Assembly: GCF_027925155.1 (NCBI RefSeq)
Contig: NZ_BSDY01000010.1
Coordinates: 95,279 to 159,278, forward strand
Source of the DNA: Propionigenium maris DSM 9537
Lineage (GTDB): Bacteria > Fusobacteriota > Fusobacteriia > Fusobacteriales > Fusobacteriaceae
DNA length: 64,000 nucleotides
Direction: 5' to 3'
The position numbers and the translations under genes were made by a program. Under the pieces are notes generated by a model, which saw only the letters and a list, made by a program, of their open reading frames with translations, did not search any database and was not told the DNA's origin. Positions 28,152-36,772 of this stretch are shown piece by piece (positions within the stretch are counted from its first letter, which is position 1; each line of letters opens with the position of its first letter).

Positions 28152-29354
28152 ATGTGGTTTAAATTGAATTTTTTTAAGGTAGCATCGGTAAGCGATGCGC
28201 AGGAGAGAATAAAAACCCTTTTGAGGGGATGCAGAGGCGTTGAAAAGGTTTCCCTGAGAGATTCCAGAGGCAGGATCCTTGCTGAAGATATACACTCCCA
28301 GGAGGACGTGCCTAATTTTAATAAATCAACTGTAGATGGTTATGCTGTAGTGGCCAAGGATACCTATGGTGCTTCCGAGTCCCTTCCCACTATCTTAAGC
28401 AATATCGGAAGGGTGGAGATGGGGGAGGAGCCCTCTTTTAACCTCGAGGCAGGACAGTGTGCCTATGTTCCCACAGGGGGAATGCTTCCAGAGGGAAGTA
28501 CAGGGGTTGTTATGGTGGAATACTCCGAGGAGTTAGAGGATGAGGCCTTTCTTCACTCCTCTGTTTCCAATGGGGAAAATATAATCTATAGGGGAGAGGA
28601 CATCAGAGAGGGAGATACTATCCTGAATGCGGGAGCAGAGATGACCCCTGAAAACATGGGAGCTCTGGCAGCAGCAGGGGTAATGGAACTTCCAGTTTAC
28701 AGGAAGATAGTTTTTTCCATCATATCCACCGGGGACGAGATAAGGGATACCTCCAAGGGGATCGAGACCGCCCAGGTAAGGGATATCAACTCCTATACCA
28801 TTGGGGCTTCCATTGAAAAATTCGGAGGAGTGGTGGATAGTATAGCCATCATCGGAGATGACCTCGACCTCCTCAAGGGGAAGATAGAGGAATCCTTTAA
28901 AAGTTCAGATGTAGTAATCCTTTCCGGGGGAAGTTCAGTGGGAACCAAGGATTTCACCCTTAAGGCCATAGAGGAGCTGGGAGGAGAGATAATTATCCAC
29001 GGAATATCCATGAAACCGGGAAAGCCCACAATAATAGGAAGGATCGGAGAGAAGCTTGTGGTAGGTCTTCCCGGGCATCCAGTGTCTGCTACCATGGTAT
29101 TCAGAGCTCTCTTTGAGGAGGCTATGACAGGGGGAAGGGAGATACCATATAGGTTACCCCTTGCCAAGGACATCCACTCCACCCCGGGAAGAACAACATA
29201 TCAGACCGTTACCATTGAAGAGGGAAAAGCAGTTCCAACCTATGGTAAATCTGGAGTAATAAGTCTTCTCAGCAAGGCCTTCGGTTATATTATAATACCC
29301 ACCCACAAGGAGGGGTACAGATCTGATGAGATAGTAGAGGTATACAAACTATAG
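28152..29354 (+). CDS. moeA: Molybdopterin molybdenumtransferase MoeA, copy 1
   Basis: Inserts metal into adenylated molybdopterin. 400 residues, standard MoeA length and domain order: domain with STVDGYAV (about 56-63), metal-site domain with SGGSSVGTKDF (about 258), KPGKPTIIG and GLPGHPVS (about 302), and a C-terminal beta domain. The ATG at 28152 has only a weak AAGG site. Next gene is a second MoeA, which suggests one copy for tungsten and one for molybdenum, or sequential steps. Confidence 0.92.
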   Translation: MWFKLNFFKVASVSDAQERIKTLLRGCRGVEKVSLRDSRGRILAEDIHSQEDVPNFNKSTVDGYAVVAKDTYGASESLPTILSNIGRVEMGEEPSFNLEAGQCAYVPTGGMLPEGSTGVVMVEYSEELEDEAFLHSSVSNGENIIYRGEDIREGDTILNAGAEMTPENMGALAAAGVMELPVYRKIVFSIISTGDEIRDTSKGIETAQVRDINSYTIGASIEKFGGVVDSIAIIGDDLDLLKGKIEESFKSSDVVILSGGSSVGTKDFTLKAIEELGGEIIIHGISMKPGKPTIIGRIGEKLVVGLPGHPVSATMVFRALFEEAMTGGREIPYRLPLAKDIHSTPGRTTYQTVTIEEGKAVPTYGKSGVISLLSKAFGYIIIPTHKEGYRSDEIVEVYKL

Positions 29355-29363
29355 GAGGACACC

Positions 29364-31247
29364 ATGAGAAACAAGTATATAGATAATATTGACTGCGATA
29401 CAGCTATAGAAAACTTTAAAAGAGAGGTGGAGTTTTCAGAGAGGACTGAAACGATCTCCATAACCCAGGCTCTGCACAGGATTACGGGAAAACTCATTAC
29501 AGCCAGGGTATCCTCACCCAACTACAACGCCTCAGCTATGGATGGGATAGCAGTAAGGTCGGCGGACACAATGGAGGCAAGGGAGAGCAACCCCTTTATC
29601 CTAGAAGAAGGGAAAGAGTTTATCTATGTCAATACCGGAGCTCCCATCTTAGGGGAGTGGGATTCAGTGATAATGATAGAGGATGTAACAGAGCTTGAGC
29701 AGGGCAGAGTAGAGATAATAAAGGCCTCTAAACCCTGGCAGCACATCAGACCCATAGGGGAGGATATTATAAAGGGGGACCCAATCATCCCTGCAGGTCA
29801 TAAAATCAGACCTCAGGATATAGGAGCTCTCATCTCCGGGGGGGTTCTAGAGGTAGAGGTAGTGGCAAAGCCGAAAGTAGCCATCATACCTACTGGTAGT
29901 GAGATAGTAGAGGAAACCTCCCACCTTCAGGTAGGGAAGATCATCGACTCCAACTCACATATGTTTATGGGGATGGTAGAGGAGTTCGGGGGAGAGGGGA
30001 TAAGATACTCTCCCGTCAAAGATGACTTTGATACTTTGTGTGAAACTGTAAGCAGAGCAGCTGAGGAAAGCGATATAGTCGTAATCAATGCCGGATCCTC
30101 TGCGGGAACCAAGGATTTCACAGTAAGGGTAATTGAAAAGCTGGGAAGGGTAATAAGCCACGGGGTGGCACTAAAACCAGGAAAACCAACTATAATGGGA
30201 GTTATTGATGGAAAGCCAGTTATAGGCATCCCAGGATATCCTGTGTCCTCCTTCATCACCTTTGATACCTTTGTTAAGCCTATAATCTCCCACTACCTCA
30301 AGAGAAGGGATGGGAGGAGGAGCGTTGTGGAGGCTGTCCTTTCCAGAACTATTCCTTCATCCCTTAAGCACAAGGAGATAGTGAGGGTAAGTCTGGGATA
30401 TATAGACGGGGAACTACTGGCCACTCCTCTTACCAGGGGAGCAGGGGTAACTATGAGCTTGGTGAAGGCTCACGCCTTCCTTGCCATACCGAGAGAGTAT
30501 GAGGGGTACTCTGCAGGGAGCAGGGTAGAGGTGGAGCTTCTTACAAGCCTGGAGGAGATAGAGGAGCAGCTCATCTCCATAGGAAGCCACGACATCGTTA
30601 TGGATTTAATCTCCAGCAACCTTCACCTATCCTCTACCCATGTGGGGAGTATGGGAGGGATCTCAGCCCTCAAGAGAAAGCAGACTCACCTTGCTCCCAT
30701 CCATATCTTAGATGAGGCTACTGGTCTCTATAATGTGGGGGTTTTGAAGAAGTATTTCGATGACTCTGTATGCCTCATAAAGGGCATAGAGAGGGAGCAG
30801 GGGATAATGGTTCCCAAGGGCAACCCCAAGGGAGTAGAGAGTATCAGAGATATCGCAGAGAAGAGCCTTATCTTTATCAACAGGCAGAGAGGGGCAGGGA
30901 CCAGAATCCTTCTGGATTATCTCTTAAAAACCCAGGAGATCTTCTCTGAGGAAATTGTAGGATACGACAGAGAAGCTACCACCCACATGGCCTGTGGTAT
31001 AGCTGTGAAGAGTGGAGATGCAGATGCAGCTCTGGGAATAAGAGCCGCTGCCGATATAAACGGGCTAGACTTCATCTCTCTTTCCTATGAGGAGTATGAC
31101 TTCCTTGTTAGAGAAGAGGATCTGAAGGATGTGAGGATAGAGGAGTTCATCTCCTTCTTGAAATCGGATTCCTTTAAGGGGAAGGTAGAGGCACTTCCTG
31201 GTTATCGTGTAAAAAACAGTGGAAAAATCATAAAAAATACAGTTTAA
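29364..31247 (+). CDS. MoeA fused to a periplasmic-binding-like domain, copy 2
   Basis: 627 residues. Residues 1 to about 405 are a complete MoeA (SAMDGIAVRS, NAGSSAGTKDF, KPGKPTIMG, GIPGYPVSS). Residues about 410-627 are a separate domain of the ModE-partner/LysR-substrate type (VGSHDIVMD-like SIGSHDIVMDL, HVGSMGGISALKR, QRGAGTRILLDYLL), an oxyanion-binding-like fold found fused to MoeA in archaea and some anaerobes. The fused part may recognise tungstate or molybdate; that is inference. ATG at 29364 behind ATAGGAGGA, 9 bases after moeA copy 1. A strong terminator follows. Confidence 0.92.
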   Translation: MRNKYIDNIDCDTAIENFKREVEFSERTETISITQALHRITGKLITARVSSPNYNASAMDGIAVRSADTMEARESNPFILEEGKEFIYVNTGAPILGEWDSVIMIEDVTELEQGRVEIIKASKPWQHIRPIGEDIIKGDPIIPAGHKIRPQDIGALISGGVLEVEVVAKPKVAIIPTGSEIVEETSHLQVGKIIDSNSHMFMGMVEEFGGEGIRYSPVKDDFDTLCETVSRAAEESDIVVINAGSSAGTKDFTVRVIEKLGRVISHGVALKPGKPTIMGVIDGKPVIGIPGYPVSSFITFDTFVKPIISHYLKRRDGRRSVVEAVLSRTIPSSLKHKEIVRVSLGYIDGELLATPLTRGAGVTMSLVKAHAFLAIPREYEGYSAGSRVEVELLTSLEEIEEQLISIGSHDIVMDLISSNLHLSSTHVGSMGGISALKRKQTHLAPIHILDEATGLYNVGVLKKYFDDSVCLIKGIEREQGIMVPKGNPKGVESIRDIAEKSLIFINRQRGAGTRILLDYLLKTQEIFSEEIVGYDREATTHMACGIAVKSGDADAALGIRAAADINGLDFISLSYEEYDFLVREEDLKDVRIEEFISFLKSDSFKGKVEALPGYRVKNSGKIIKNTV

Positions 31248-31252
31248 TTCAT

Positions 31253-31280
31253 AAAAAAGTCAGGTTCTCCTGACTTTTTT
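31253..31280 (+). terminator. Terminator of the AOR/moe operon
   Basis: AAAAAAGTCAGG and CCTGACTTTTTT form a GTCAGG/CCTGAC stem with a TTCT loop and six T. Confidence 0.92.
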
Positions 31281-31301
31281 CATTTTTTTATAAAAAAACC
31301 T

Positions 31302-31330
31302 TTGACTTTATCCTCTTTCTATAGTATTAT
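31302..31330 (+). promoter_or_regulatory. Promoter of the plus-strand tRNA cluster
   Basis: TTGACT (31302-31307), 17-base spacer, TATTAT (31325-31330), 29 bases before tRNA-Glu. Confidence 0.78.
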
Positions 31331-31359
31331 TATTCTTGTCTTCGAGAGAAGCAGTTAAT

Positions 31360-31434
31360 GCCCCGTTCGTCCAGTGGTTAGGATACCAGATTTTCACTCT
31401 GTAGACAGGAGTTCAATTCTCCTACGGGGTACCA
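31360..31434 (+). tRNA. tRNA-Glu (anticodon UUC)
   Basis: 75 nt with encoded CCA; acceptor GCCCCGT/ACGGGGT, anticodon stem CAGA/TCTG with TTC, T-loop TTCAATT. First of five plus-strand tRNAs. Confidence 0.97.
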
Positions 31435-31579
31435 CAAAACCTTAACAACTAATTCAGTTGAAGCAAGTTCAACTTCTTAGTTCATTAGATTTTAAAAGCT
31501 ACATCGTCAAGCTGAAGAAATTCAAATGACGAGCTCATCAAGGAGGAATTTATTTCATCCGCAGATGAGATGTCAATTT
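31435..31579 (+). other. Glu-Val tRNA spacer with hairpins
   Basis: 145 bases without a gene. GTTGAA/TTCAAC lies inside AACTAA/TTAGTT, and GATGA/TCATC pairing occurs near the end. The layout recalls the other spacers but the sequence is diverged. Confidence 0.55.
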
Positions 31580-31655
31580 GGTCGCATAGCTCAGTTGGGA
31601 GAGCACCTGCCTTACAAGCAGGGGGTCACTGGTTCAAGTCCAGTTGTGACCACCA
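31580..31655 (+). tRNA. tRNA-Val (anticodon UAC)
   Basis: 76 nt with CCA; acceptor GGTCGCA/TGTGACC, anticodon stem CCTGC/GCAGG with TAC, T-loop TTCAAGT. Confidence 0.97.
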
Positions 31656-31678
31656 TTTAAAACCTTATAGAATATTGT

Positions 31679-31755
<77 letters not shown>

Positions 31756-31757
31756 TG

Positions 31758-31917
31758 ATAACTCTATAGATTTATCTTCAGATGAATCAAGTTCATCTTC
31801 TAAAATCTATGAGTTTTGAAAGAAATCAGGATTTCTTTCAGGAAAGTCATTTTTTATTTAAAATGACGAAATTTACAAGAGGGATTTTACATCACTCGCC
31901 AGTAAATTTGTTAATTT
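31758..31917 (+). repeat. Hairpin-rich tRNA spacer, copy 3 (diverged)
   Basis: Same order of hairpins as the spacer at 31999, but with paired changes: GAAAGAAATC/GATTTCTTTC here against GAAACAAATC/GATTTGTTTC there, and AGATGAA/TTCATCT against AAATGAA/TTCATTT. It lacks the middle AATCTTTTC hairpin. Confidence 0.75.
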
Positions 31918-31993
31918 GCCGCCTTAGCTCATCTGGTAGAGCAGCTGACTTGTAATCAGCAGGTGATTGGTTCGACTCCGATAGGCGGCACCA
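31918..31993 (+). tRNA. tRNA-Thr (anticodon UGU)
   Basis: 76 nt with CCA; acceptor GCCGCCT/AGGCGGC, anticodon stem GCTGA/TCAGC with TGT, T-loop TTCGACT. Confidence 0.97.
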
Positions 31994-31998
31994 TTTAA

Positions 31999-32197
31999 AT
32001 AACTCTATAGATTTCTTTGAAAATGAAGTAAATTCATTTTACAAAATCTATGAGTATTGAAACAAATCAAGATTTGTTTCAGAAAGGAATAAGTGCATTA
32101 TGCATTTAGCCACTGGAAGAGATTAAAATCTTTTCTAACTGACGAAATTTTCAAGAATGATTTCACATCATTCGCTAGAAAATTTGTCAAGTTCTTT
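31999..32197 (+). repeat. Hairpin-rich tRNA spacer, copy 2
   Basis: Five consecutive hairpins between tRNA-Thr and tRNA-Leu, ending with GACGAAATTTTC/GAAAATTTGTC enclosing GAATGAT/ATCATTC. With the following tRNA-Leu it forms an inverted copy of 24614-24894. Confidence 0.85.
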
Positions 32198-32281
32198 GCG
32201 GGGGTGGCGGAATTGGCAGACGCGCTAGACTTAGGATCTAGTGTCTTTGACGTGGGAGTTCAAGTCTCCCCCTCCGCACCA
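32198..32281 (+). tRNA. tRNA-Leu (anticodon UAG), second copy
   Basis: 84 nt with CCA, same sequence as the minus-strand tRNA-Leu at 24614. Anticodon TAG in loop CTTAGGA, long variable arm. Last gene of the Glu-Val-Asp-Thr-Leu cluster. Confidence 0.97.
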
Positions 32282-32303
32282 TTAAATTTAATAAAAAAAT
32301 TCA

Positions 32304-32328
32304 CCTGAAGTAAATTCAGGATTTTTTT
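32304..32328 (+). terminator. First terminator of the plus-strand tRNA cluster
   Basis: CCTGAA (32304-32309), loop GTAAA, TTCAGG (32315-32320), then A and eight T. Confidence 0.85.
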
Positions 32329-32433
32329 TATTAATTTATAACTTATAAGGGATAAGGTTATAAATAAGAGTTAGAATAAAGTAAGTTCATCCTCAACTTT
32401 TTATAAATTAAGAAACATATGACAAAACATTTA

Positions 32434-32458
32434 AGAGCGATATCATCGGTCTTTTTTT
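32434..32458 (+). terminator. Second terminator of the plus-strand tRNA cluster
   Basis: GAGCGATATCATCGGTC forms a short GCGAT/ATCGGT stem followed by seven T. It is the inverted relative of 24502-24525. Confidence 0.55.
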
Positions 32459-32648
32459 ATTTTCTAATTTATAAGGGATGATTTTGTAGAATAGGTTTTT
32501 AAACTTAGAAGATTTCTTTTTCAGTTTTTTTTATGTAAAATTAAGCTTATAAAGCTGAAGATTTTAAAGAAGGCTCTTTTCTTATTTATAGAGGATTATA
32601 AATATTTAGCCTTAATATTTAAAGGTTGAGAAGATAGAATGTAGTGTT

Positions 32649-32676
32649 GGAGCCACCGAGTGGCTCCTTTTAGTTT
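32649..32676 (+). terminator. Stand-alone terminator
   Basis: GGAGCCA (32649-32655), loop CCGAG, TGGCTCC (32661-32667), then TTTTAGTTT. No gene was found just upstream, so an unannotated small RNA could end here. A similar hairpin ends the pilin gene at 44268. Confidence 0.7.
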
Positions 32677-32935
32677 GGCTTATAAAGTAGTAAAAATACT
32701 TGATTTAACCTTCGGAGGGTGTTAGTCTAAATTATAGAGTTTTTCCATCCTTTATAATTTATAAGGGATAGAAGATTGAAATTAATACAATTAAATAAGG
32801 TTCTGGAATCTCTTAGACAAGGGGGGAGCCATAAAGTTAGAGAGATATAAGTTATGGTTACCATCCCTTATAACTTATAAATGATTATGTGTTTTAATTT
32901 ATTAACAGTAAATAAAGAGTGATGGGAGGAAGGTC

Positions 32936-33220
32936 ATGGTAGTAGTTGTAGCAAAGAATATCATAAAACCGGGGAAGGTAGAGGAGTTTTTAAGGTTAAC
33001 TCAAGAGCTTATAAGAGAAACCAGAAAGGAGAAGGGGTGTATAGAGTACAGCCTTATGAGGGATTCAGAGAGAAGCGATATCCTGACGTTTATAGAAAAG
33101 TGGCATACAGAGGGGCACTTAAAGGACCATTTTGAAGCACCTCACTTTAAAAGGATAGTCCCAATGCTGGGAGATCTTACCCAGGGGGAGACCGAGATAA
33201 ATATATATGAGGAACTGTAG
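32936..33220 (+). CDS. Antibiotic-biosynthesis-monooxygenase (ABM) domain protein
   Basis: 94 residues, a single ferredoxin-like ABM domain as in YgiN-type quinol monooxygenases. Typical features are VVAKNIIKPGKVEEFL at the N-terminus, EKGCIEY in the middle, F-x-EKW and LKDHFEAPHF. Cytoplasmic, probably dimeric; substrate unknown, possibly quinones or reactive aldehydes. ATG at 32936 follows GGGAGGAAGG. Single-gene unit ended by a GGCAGA/TCTGTC terminator. Confidence 0.88.
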   Translation: MVVVVAKNIIKPGKVEEFLRLTQELIRETRKEKGCIEYSLMRDSERSDILTFIEKWHTEGHLKDHFEAPHFKRIVPMLGDLTQGETEINIYEEL

Positions 33221-33227
33221 ATAGAGG

Positions 33228-33254
33228 GGGCAGAGAGTGATCTGTCCTTTTTTT
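33228..33254 (+). terminator. Terminator of the ABM gene
   Basis: GGCAGA (33229-33234), loop GAGTGA, TCTGTC (33241-33246), then C and seven T. Confidence 0.8.
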
Positions 33255-33412
33255 ATTATCAATTTTGAAGGATTAATGGTTTCCCTCTAATAATAAGTAG
33301 TTGGAGGGGATTAAGATGAAGTTTTCCCCTTGGGGACTAAAAAATGGAGTATATTATTTATGCAGGCTTATTAAAAAAACTTTTAGATAAAATCGATATA
33401 AAGGAGGTGCAT

Positions 33413-35041
33413 ATGAAAAAACGAAACATTCTTATCTTAATACTGAGTATAATAATTTTATTTGTAACTATCGGAAGGAGGGAGAAGCCTCTTCCAGGGG
33501 AGAGGGAGTATGGAGAGCAGCTGGGAAGTGTACAGCTCTTTCTGGAGTATGAAACTCCAGCAGAGGAAAGCATCGAAAGGGGACTGGCTCTACTTCACCA
33601 CATGACCTATAACGGGGCCAGAGCGGAGTTTAGAAAGGCTGTAGAGGAGGATCCTGAGTCAGCCATGGGATACTGGGGAGAGGCCATGACCTATATCCAT
33701 CCCTTATGGGCAGATCCTCCAAGTGAGGAAGATTTTAATCTGGGGATGAGTCTTCTAGAGAAGGGAAGAGAGTATGCCAAGGGAAGGGAGATAGATTATA
33801 TAGAGGCAGCTGAGTCCTACTACATGGCAGGTAGAAACAAGAGTGAGAAGGCAAACCTAAGGGCCTTTGCCCAGGGGTGGAAGGGGGTATATGAAAAATA
33901 TCCCGATGACACAGAAGCAGCAGCCTTCTACGCCCTTGCTCACCTTTCCACAGCAGATCCCGACGACAAGACCTATATGATACAGAGGGAGGCAGGTAGA
34001 GTAGGTGAGGAGGTTCTCAAGGTAGTACCAGACCATCCGGGAGCCCACCACTACATCATCCATGCCTATGACTATCCGGAACTTGCCCCTATGGCTCTAG
34101 AGGTATCCAGAAGCTATGGAAGGATAGCTCCTGCTGTTCCCCATTCTCTGCACATGCCTACCCATATATTTACAAGGCTGGGACTCTGGAAGGAATCCAT
34201 AGAGATGAATAGCAGGTCTGGAGAGGCAGCTCTTGCTCATCCATTCAATGGACAGGTATCTCTGCACTACCCCCATGCTGTGGATTATCTGGTATATGCT
34301 TATATTCAGAGGGGAGAGGATGAGAAGGCCAGAGAGAGTTTAAAGGAGCTCATGACAAGGGAAGAGGAGTTTCAGACACATATAGCATCCCACTATACCT
34401 ATAATGCAGCACCGGCCAGACTTCTTCTTGAAAGACAGAGCTGGGATGAAGCTATGAACCTTGAGCCATGGTTACCGGTAAACTATGAGATGGGAAGATA
34501 CCCTGCCATGGAAGCTATCACATACTTTGCCAGAGCTCTGGGAGCAGCCAGAGTGGGGGATGCATTTAAGGCAGAGGAAGCTCTCAGCGAATTAAAGGTT
34601 CTTGAGGAGAAAACAAGGGAAACTTCAGCCTACTGGGCAAAGCAGATAGAGGTACAGTACCTCTCAGCTAAAGCCTGGCTTATCTACAATACAGATATGG
34701 AAGAGGGAATCAGGGTGATGAGGGAAGCGGCGGAACTGGAAGCCACCACTGAGAAGCACCCTGTAACTCCAGGTGAGGTACTGCCAGCAAGGGAACTTTT
34801 GGGAGATATGCTCATGGAAGCGGAAAGGTATGGAGAAGCTCTGTTAGAGTATGAGGGAGCTCTTATGAGAAGCAGAAACAGGTTCAACAGTCTCTACGGA
34901 GCAGGACGGGCAGCGGAATTAATGGGAGATATCCCTAAAGCTTTGGAGTACTATGAGGTCTTAGCTGCTCAGACAGAGGAAGCAGATACTGAGATAGATA
35001 AGGTTATATACGCCAGAGAATTCATCGGCAAAACTGAATAG
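33413..35041 (+). CDS. Membrane-anchored TPR-repeat protein
   Basis: 542 residues. One N-terminal hydrophobic segment after MKKRN (about 6-23) without a lipobox, so signal anchor or signal peptide. The rest is helical with TPR-like units: GLALLHHMTYNGARAEFRKAVEEDPESAMGYWGEAMTY-type segment at about 60-100 and YGEALLEYEGALM...AMELMGDIPKALEYYEVLA near the end. The HHMTYN-x-ARAEF pattern is shared with a family of exported TPR proteins of unknown function. ATG at 33413 was chosen because AAGGAGGTG lies 5 bases upstream; the longer frame has no such site. Confidence 0.82.
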   Translation: MKKRNILILILSIIILFVTIGRREKPLPGEREYGEQLGSVQLFLEYETPAEESIERGLALLHHMTYNGARAEFRKAVEEDPESAMGYWGEAMTYIHPLWADPPSEEDFNLGMSLLEKGREYAKGREIDYIEAAESYYMAGRNKSEKANLRAFAQGWKGVYEKYPDDTEAAAFYALAHLSTADPDDKTYMIQREAGRVGEEVLKVVPDHPGAHHYIIHAYDYPELAPMALEVSRSYGRIAPAVPHSLHMPTHIFTRLGLWKESIEMNSRSGEAALAHPFNGQVSLHYPHAVDYLVYAYIQRGEDEKARESLKELMTREEEFQTHIASHYTYNAAPARLLLERQSWDEAMNLEPWLPVNYEMGRYPAMEAITYFARALGAARVGDAFKAEEALSELKVLEEKTRETSAYWAKQIEVQYLSAKAWLIYNTDMEEGIRVMREAAELEATTEKHPVTPGEVLPARELLGDMLMEAERYGEALLEYEGALMRSRNRFNSLYGAGRAAELMGDIPKALEYYEVLAAQTEEADTEIDKVIYAREFIGKTE

Positions 35042-35080
35042 ATAAAAAGGACCTGGGATTTTCTCCCAGGTCCTTTTTAT
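35042..35080. terminator. Bidirectional terminator
   Basis: ATAAAAAGGACCTGGGA pairs perfectly with TCCCAGGTCCTTTTTAT around a TTTTC loop, ending the TPR gene (plus) and the Mut7-C gene (minus). Confidence 0.93.
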
Positions 35081-35823
35081 CTGGCTTTTAATTCAATTAA
35101 AAAATTATCTATAAAAACCTTCATCCTCTCCCAGTGTCCCCCCTTCCAATAGAGGCTGTTACAGGAGCTGCACCTGAAAAATTCATCGTAAAACTTTTCA
35201 GTGAGGGGATCCAGCTCATGTGCTACTTCCCTCTTCTCTACTTCCTTTAGGGAACCGTTACACCTGAGACACCTTGAAAAGGTCTGAACAGATGGAAGGA
35301 GGTCAAAGTTTATAAAGATCTCCATAAGCTGCTCCCGGCTTCTGTTGGACTTCACCAGGTATCCATACTCTACACTTTTCCTCTTGAGGATTCCCCTATC
35401 TCTGGTAAGGATAGTTCTCCCCTCCCTGAGAGCAGTTTCCACTATCTCCTCATCGGAGTAGTAGTTCTCATAGAGGGTATCAATTCCCAGAGCTCTCATA
35501 TACTTGGCCAGGGTCCCCAGATGCACATCCAGGATAAACCTTCTTGGCATAGGAGGGAGAGTAATTTCCTCTATAGGATTATTGATATCTATAAAGGCGG
35601 GGTACACCTGGATATCCTCTCCACCCCTTAGCTGTGCAGAGATTGGGTTGGTACATCCACCTACAAGGACCCTTCCCACCTCTGTGTGTGGGATCCCCAT
35701 GGCCTCTATGAGGTCCTTTATACTTCTGGCATCCTTCAGCTCTCCCCGAAGGGTCCTACCTCTTTTTTCCCTGGGAAGGAGCTTATTTAGATAACCATGA
35801 AAAGTGATTGTCACATCCTTCAT
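35077..35823 (-). CDS. Ub-Mut7-C protein (ubiquitin-fold plus PIN-like RNase domain)
   Basis: 248 residues. Residues 1-85 are a ThiS/MoaD-like beta-grasp domain (VTITFHGYLNKLL ... IQVYPAF). Residues about 95-240 are a Mut7-C domain: FILDVHLGTLAKYMRALGIDTLY, then TRDRGIL, with acidic residues of the PIN fold, and a zinc ribbon CLRC ... CSSC. Mut7-C proteins are predicted RNases. ATG at 35823 behind AAGGAGGAAGG. It lies 39 bases downstream of the DeoR-type gene on the same strand and is probably co-transcribed. Confidence 0.88.
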   Translation of the reverse strand: MKDVTITFHGYLNKLLPREKRGRTLRGELKDARSIKDLIEAMGIPHTEVGRVLVGGCTNPISAQLRGGEDIQVYPAFIDINNPIEEITLPPMPRRFILDVHLGTLAKYMRALGIDTLYENYYSDEEIVETALREGRTILTRDRGILKRKSVEYGYLVKSNRSREQLMEIFINFDLLPSVQTFSRCLRCNGSLKEVEKREVAHELDPLTEKFYDEFFRCSSCNSLYWKGGHWERMKVFIDNFLIELKAR

Positions 35824-35861
35824 TAAAATCCTTCCTCCTTATTACCTAACAGATGTTAAAG

Positions 35862-36623
35862 CTAGATGATCTCAATCTCGTGTTCCTCCAGCTTGGCTGT
35901 AATCTGTGGTTCCATTTCCATGTCTGTAACCAGTCCGTCGATATCCTCTAAAGTAGCAAAGTTATAGATACCGTAGTGACTAAATTTCTCCCCCTCGCAG
36001 ACAAAGTAAACCTTTGAGGCCATCTTTATCATGGCTTTTTTCAGCTGTACCTCATCGGAGTCAAAGATACTTAGGTTTCCCCTCTGAATATCTATTCCGG
36101 CTCCCCCTAAAAATAGTTTCTGGGAGTTTATCCCCAGAACGGAGTCCAGAGCGATCCCTCCTAAAAAGGTTCCCAGGAGACTGTGGTAGGTCCCACCGAT
36201 GCCGATGAGGGTAATGCCGGGAACGTTCTCCAGGGTCTTCATTATATCCAGCATATTGGTGGCTATGGTAACCTCCTTAGGGAATTGGGCTAACTTCTGG
36301 GCCAGCATAAGGTTTGTACTGGATGAGTCCAGGAAGATGATCTCTCCCCTTTCAATGAGCTTGTAGAGCTTTTCCACTATCCTATTCTTTCCCTCTACAT
36401 TGGAGATCATTCTGGTAGTGAGGGATATATCCTCGGGAATCTCCTTCCTTAGGATGGCTCCTCCATGGGTCCTCTCCAGCTTGCCCTCCTCCTCGAGAAG
36501 TTTCAGATCCTTTCGAATTATTACTTCGCTTACATTGAAGAGATCACTCAGTTCCCTTACTCTGACCTTCTTTTTATTCATTAACATGCTTAATATCTCT
36601 AATCTTCTTTCCTTTGCAAACAC
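35862..36623 (-). CDS. DeoR-family transcriptional regulator
   Basis: 253 residues. N-terminal winged helix (KERRLEILSMLMNKKKVRVRELSDLFNVSEVIIRKDLKLLEEEGKLERTHGGAI-type, about 3-60), then the DeoR sugar-isomerase-like effector domain (FLDSSSTNLMLAQKL, GGAGIDIQRGNLSIFDSDEVQLKKAMI). Usually represses carbohydrate genes and responds to a sugar phosphate. It diverges from the 53-aa gene at 36773, whose promoter carries repeated CGAAAC boxes, so that gene and itself are likely targets. The start is preceded by GGAGGAAGG. Confidence 0.9.
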   Translation of the reverse strand: MFAKERRLEILSMLMNKKKVRVRELSDLFNVSEVIIRKDLKLLEEEGKLERTHGGAILRKEIPEDISLTTRMISNVEGKNRIVEKLYKLIERGEIIFLDSSSTNLMLAQKLAQFPKEVTIATNMLDIMKTLENVPGITLIGIGGTYHSLLGTFLGGIALDSVLGINSQKLFLGGAGIDIQRGNLSIFDSDEVQLKKAMIKMASKVYFVCEGEKFSHYGIYNFATLEDIDGLVTDMEMEPQITAKLEEHEIEII

Positions 36624-36694
36624 TGACCTTCCTCCGAAATACTTAAATAGATTTATCTAATTATATCATCCAATTGAAAGAAATAAAAAAAATA

Positions 36695-36748
36695 TTGACA
36701 ATCGAAACCAAATGAAATAAAATAACTTCAAGAACAATAAAACGAAAC
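36695..36748 (+). promoter_or_regulatory. Promoter with repeated CGAAAC operator boxes
   Basis: Perfect TTGACA (36695-36700), 17-base spacer, TAAAAT (36718-36723). CGAAAC occurs in the spacer (36703-36708) and again 40 bases on (36743-36748), each followed by GAAAT within a few bases. This fits DeoR-type operators of the TTTCGTTT kind. Confidence 0.7.
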
Positions 36749-36772
36749 TGAAATCATAAGGAGGGAAACAAA

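Larger units (their letters stand above)
32343..32873. repeat. Dispersed TTATAAGGGAT repeats in a 650-base gene-free gap
   Basis: The gap 32282-32935 holds no gene. The 11-mer TTATAAGGGAT occurs at 32343, 32469 and 32759 and inverted at 32863-32873, usually preceded by a second TTATAA-like half. Function unknown; it may be a small palindromic repeat family or remnants of duplication. Confidence 0.6.
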
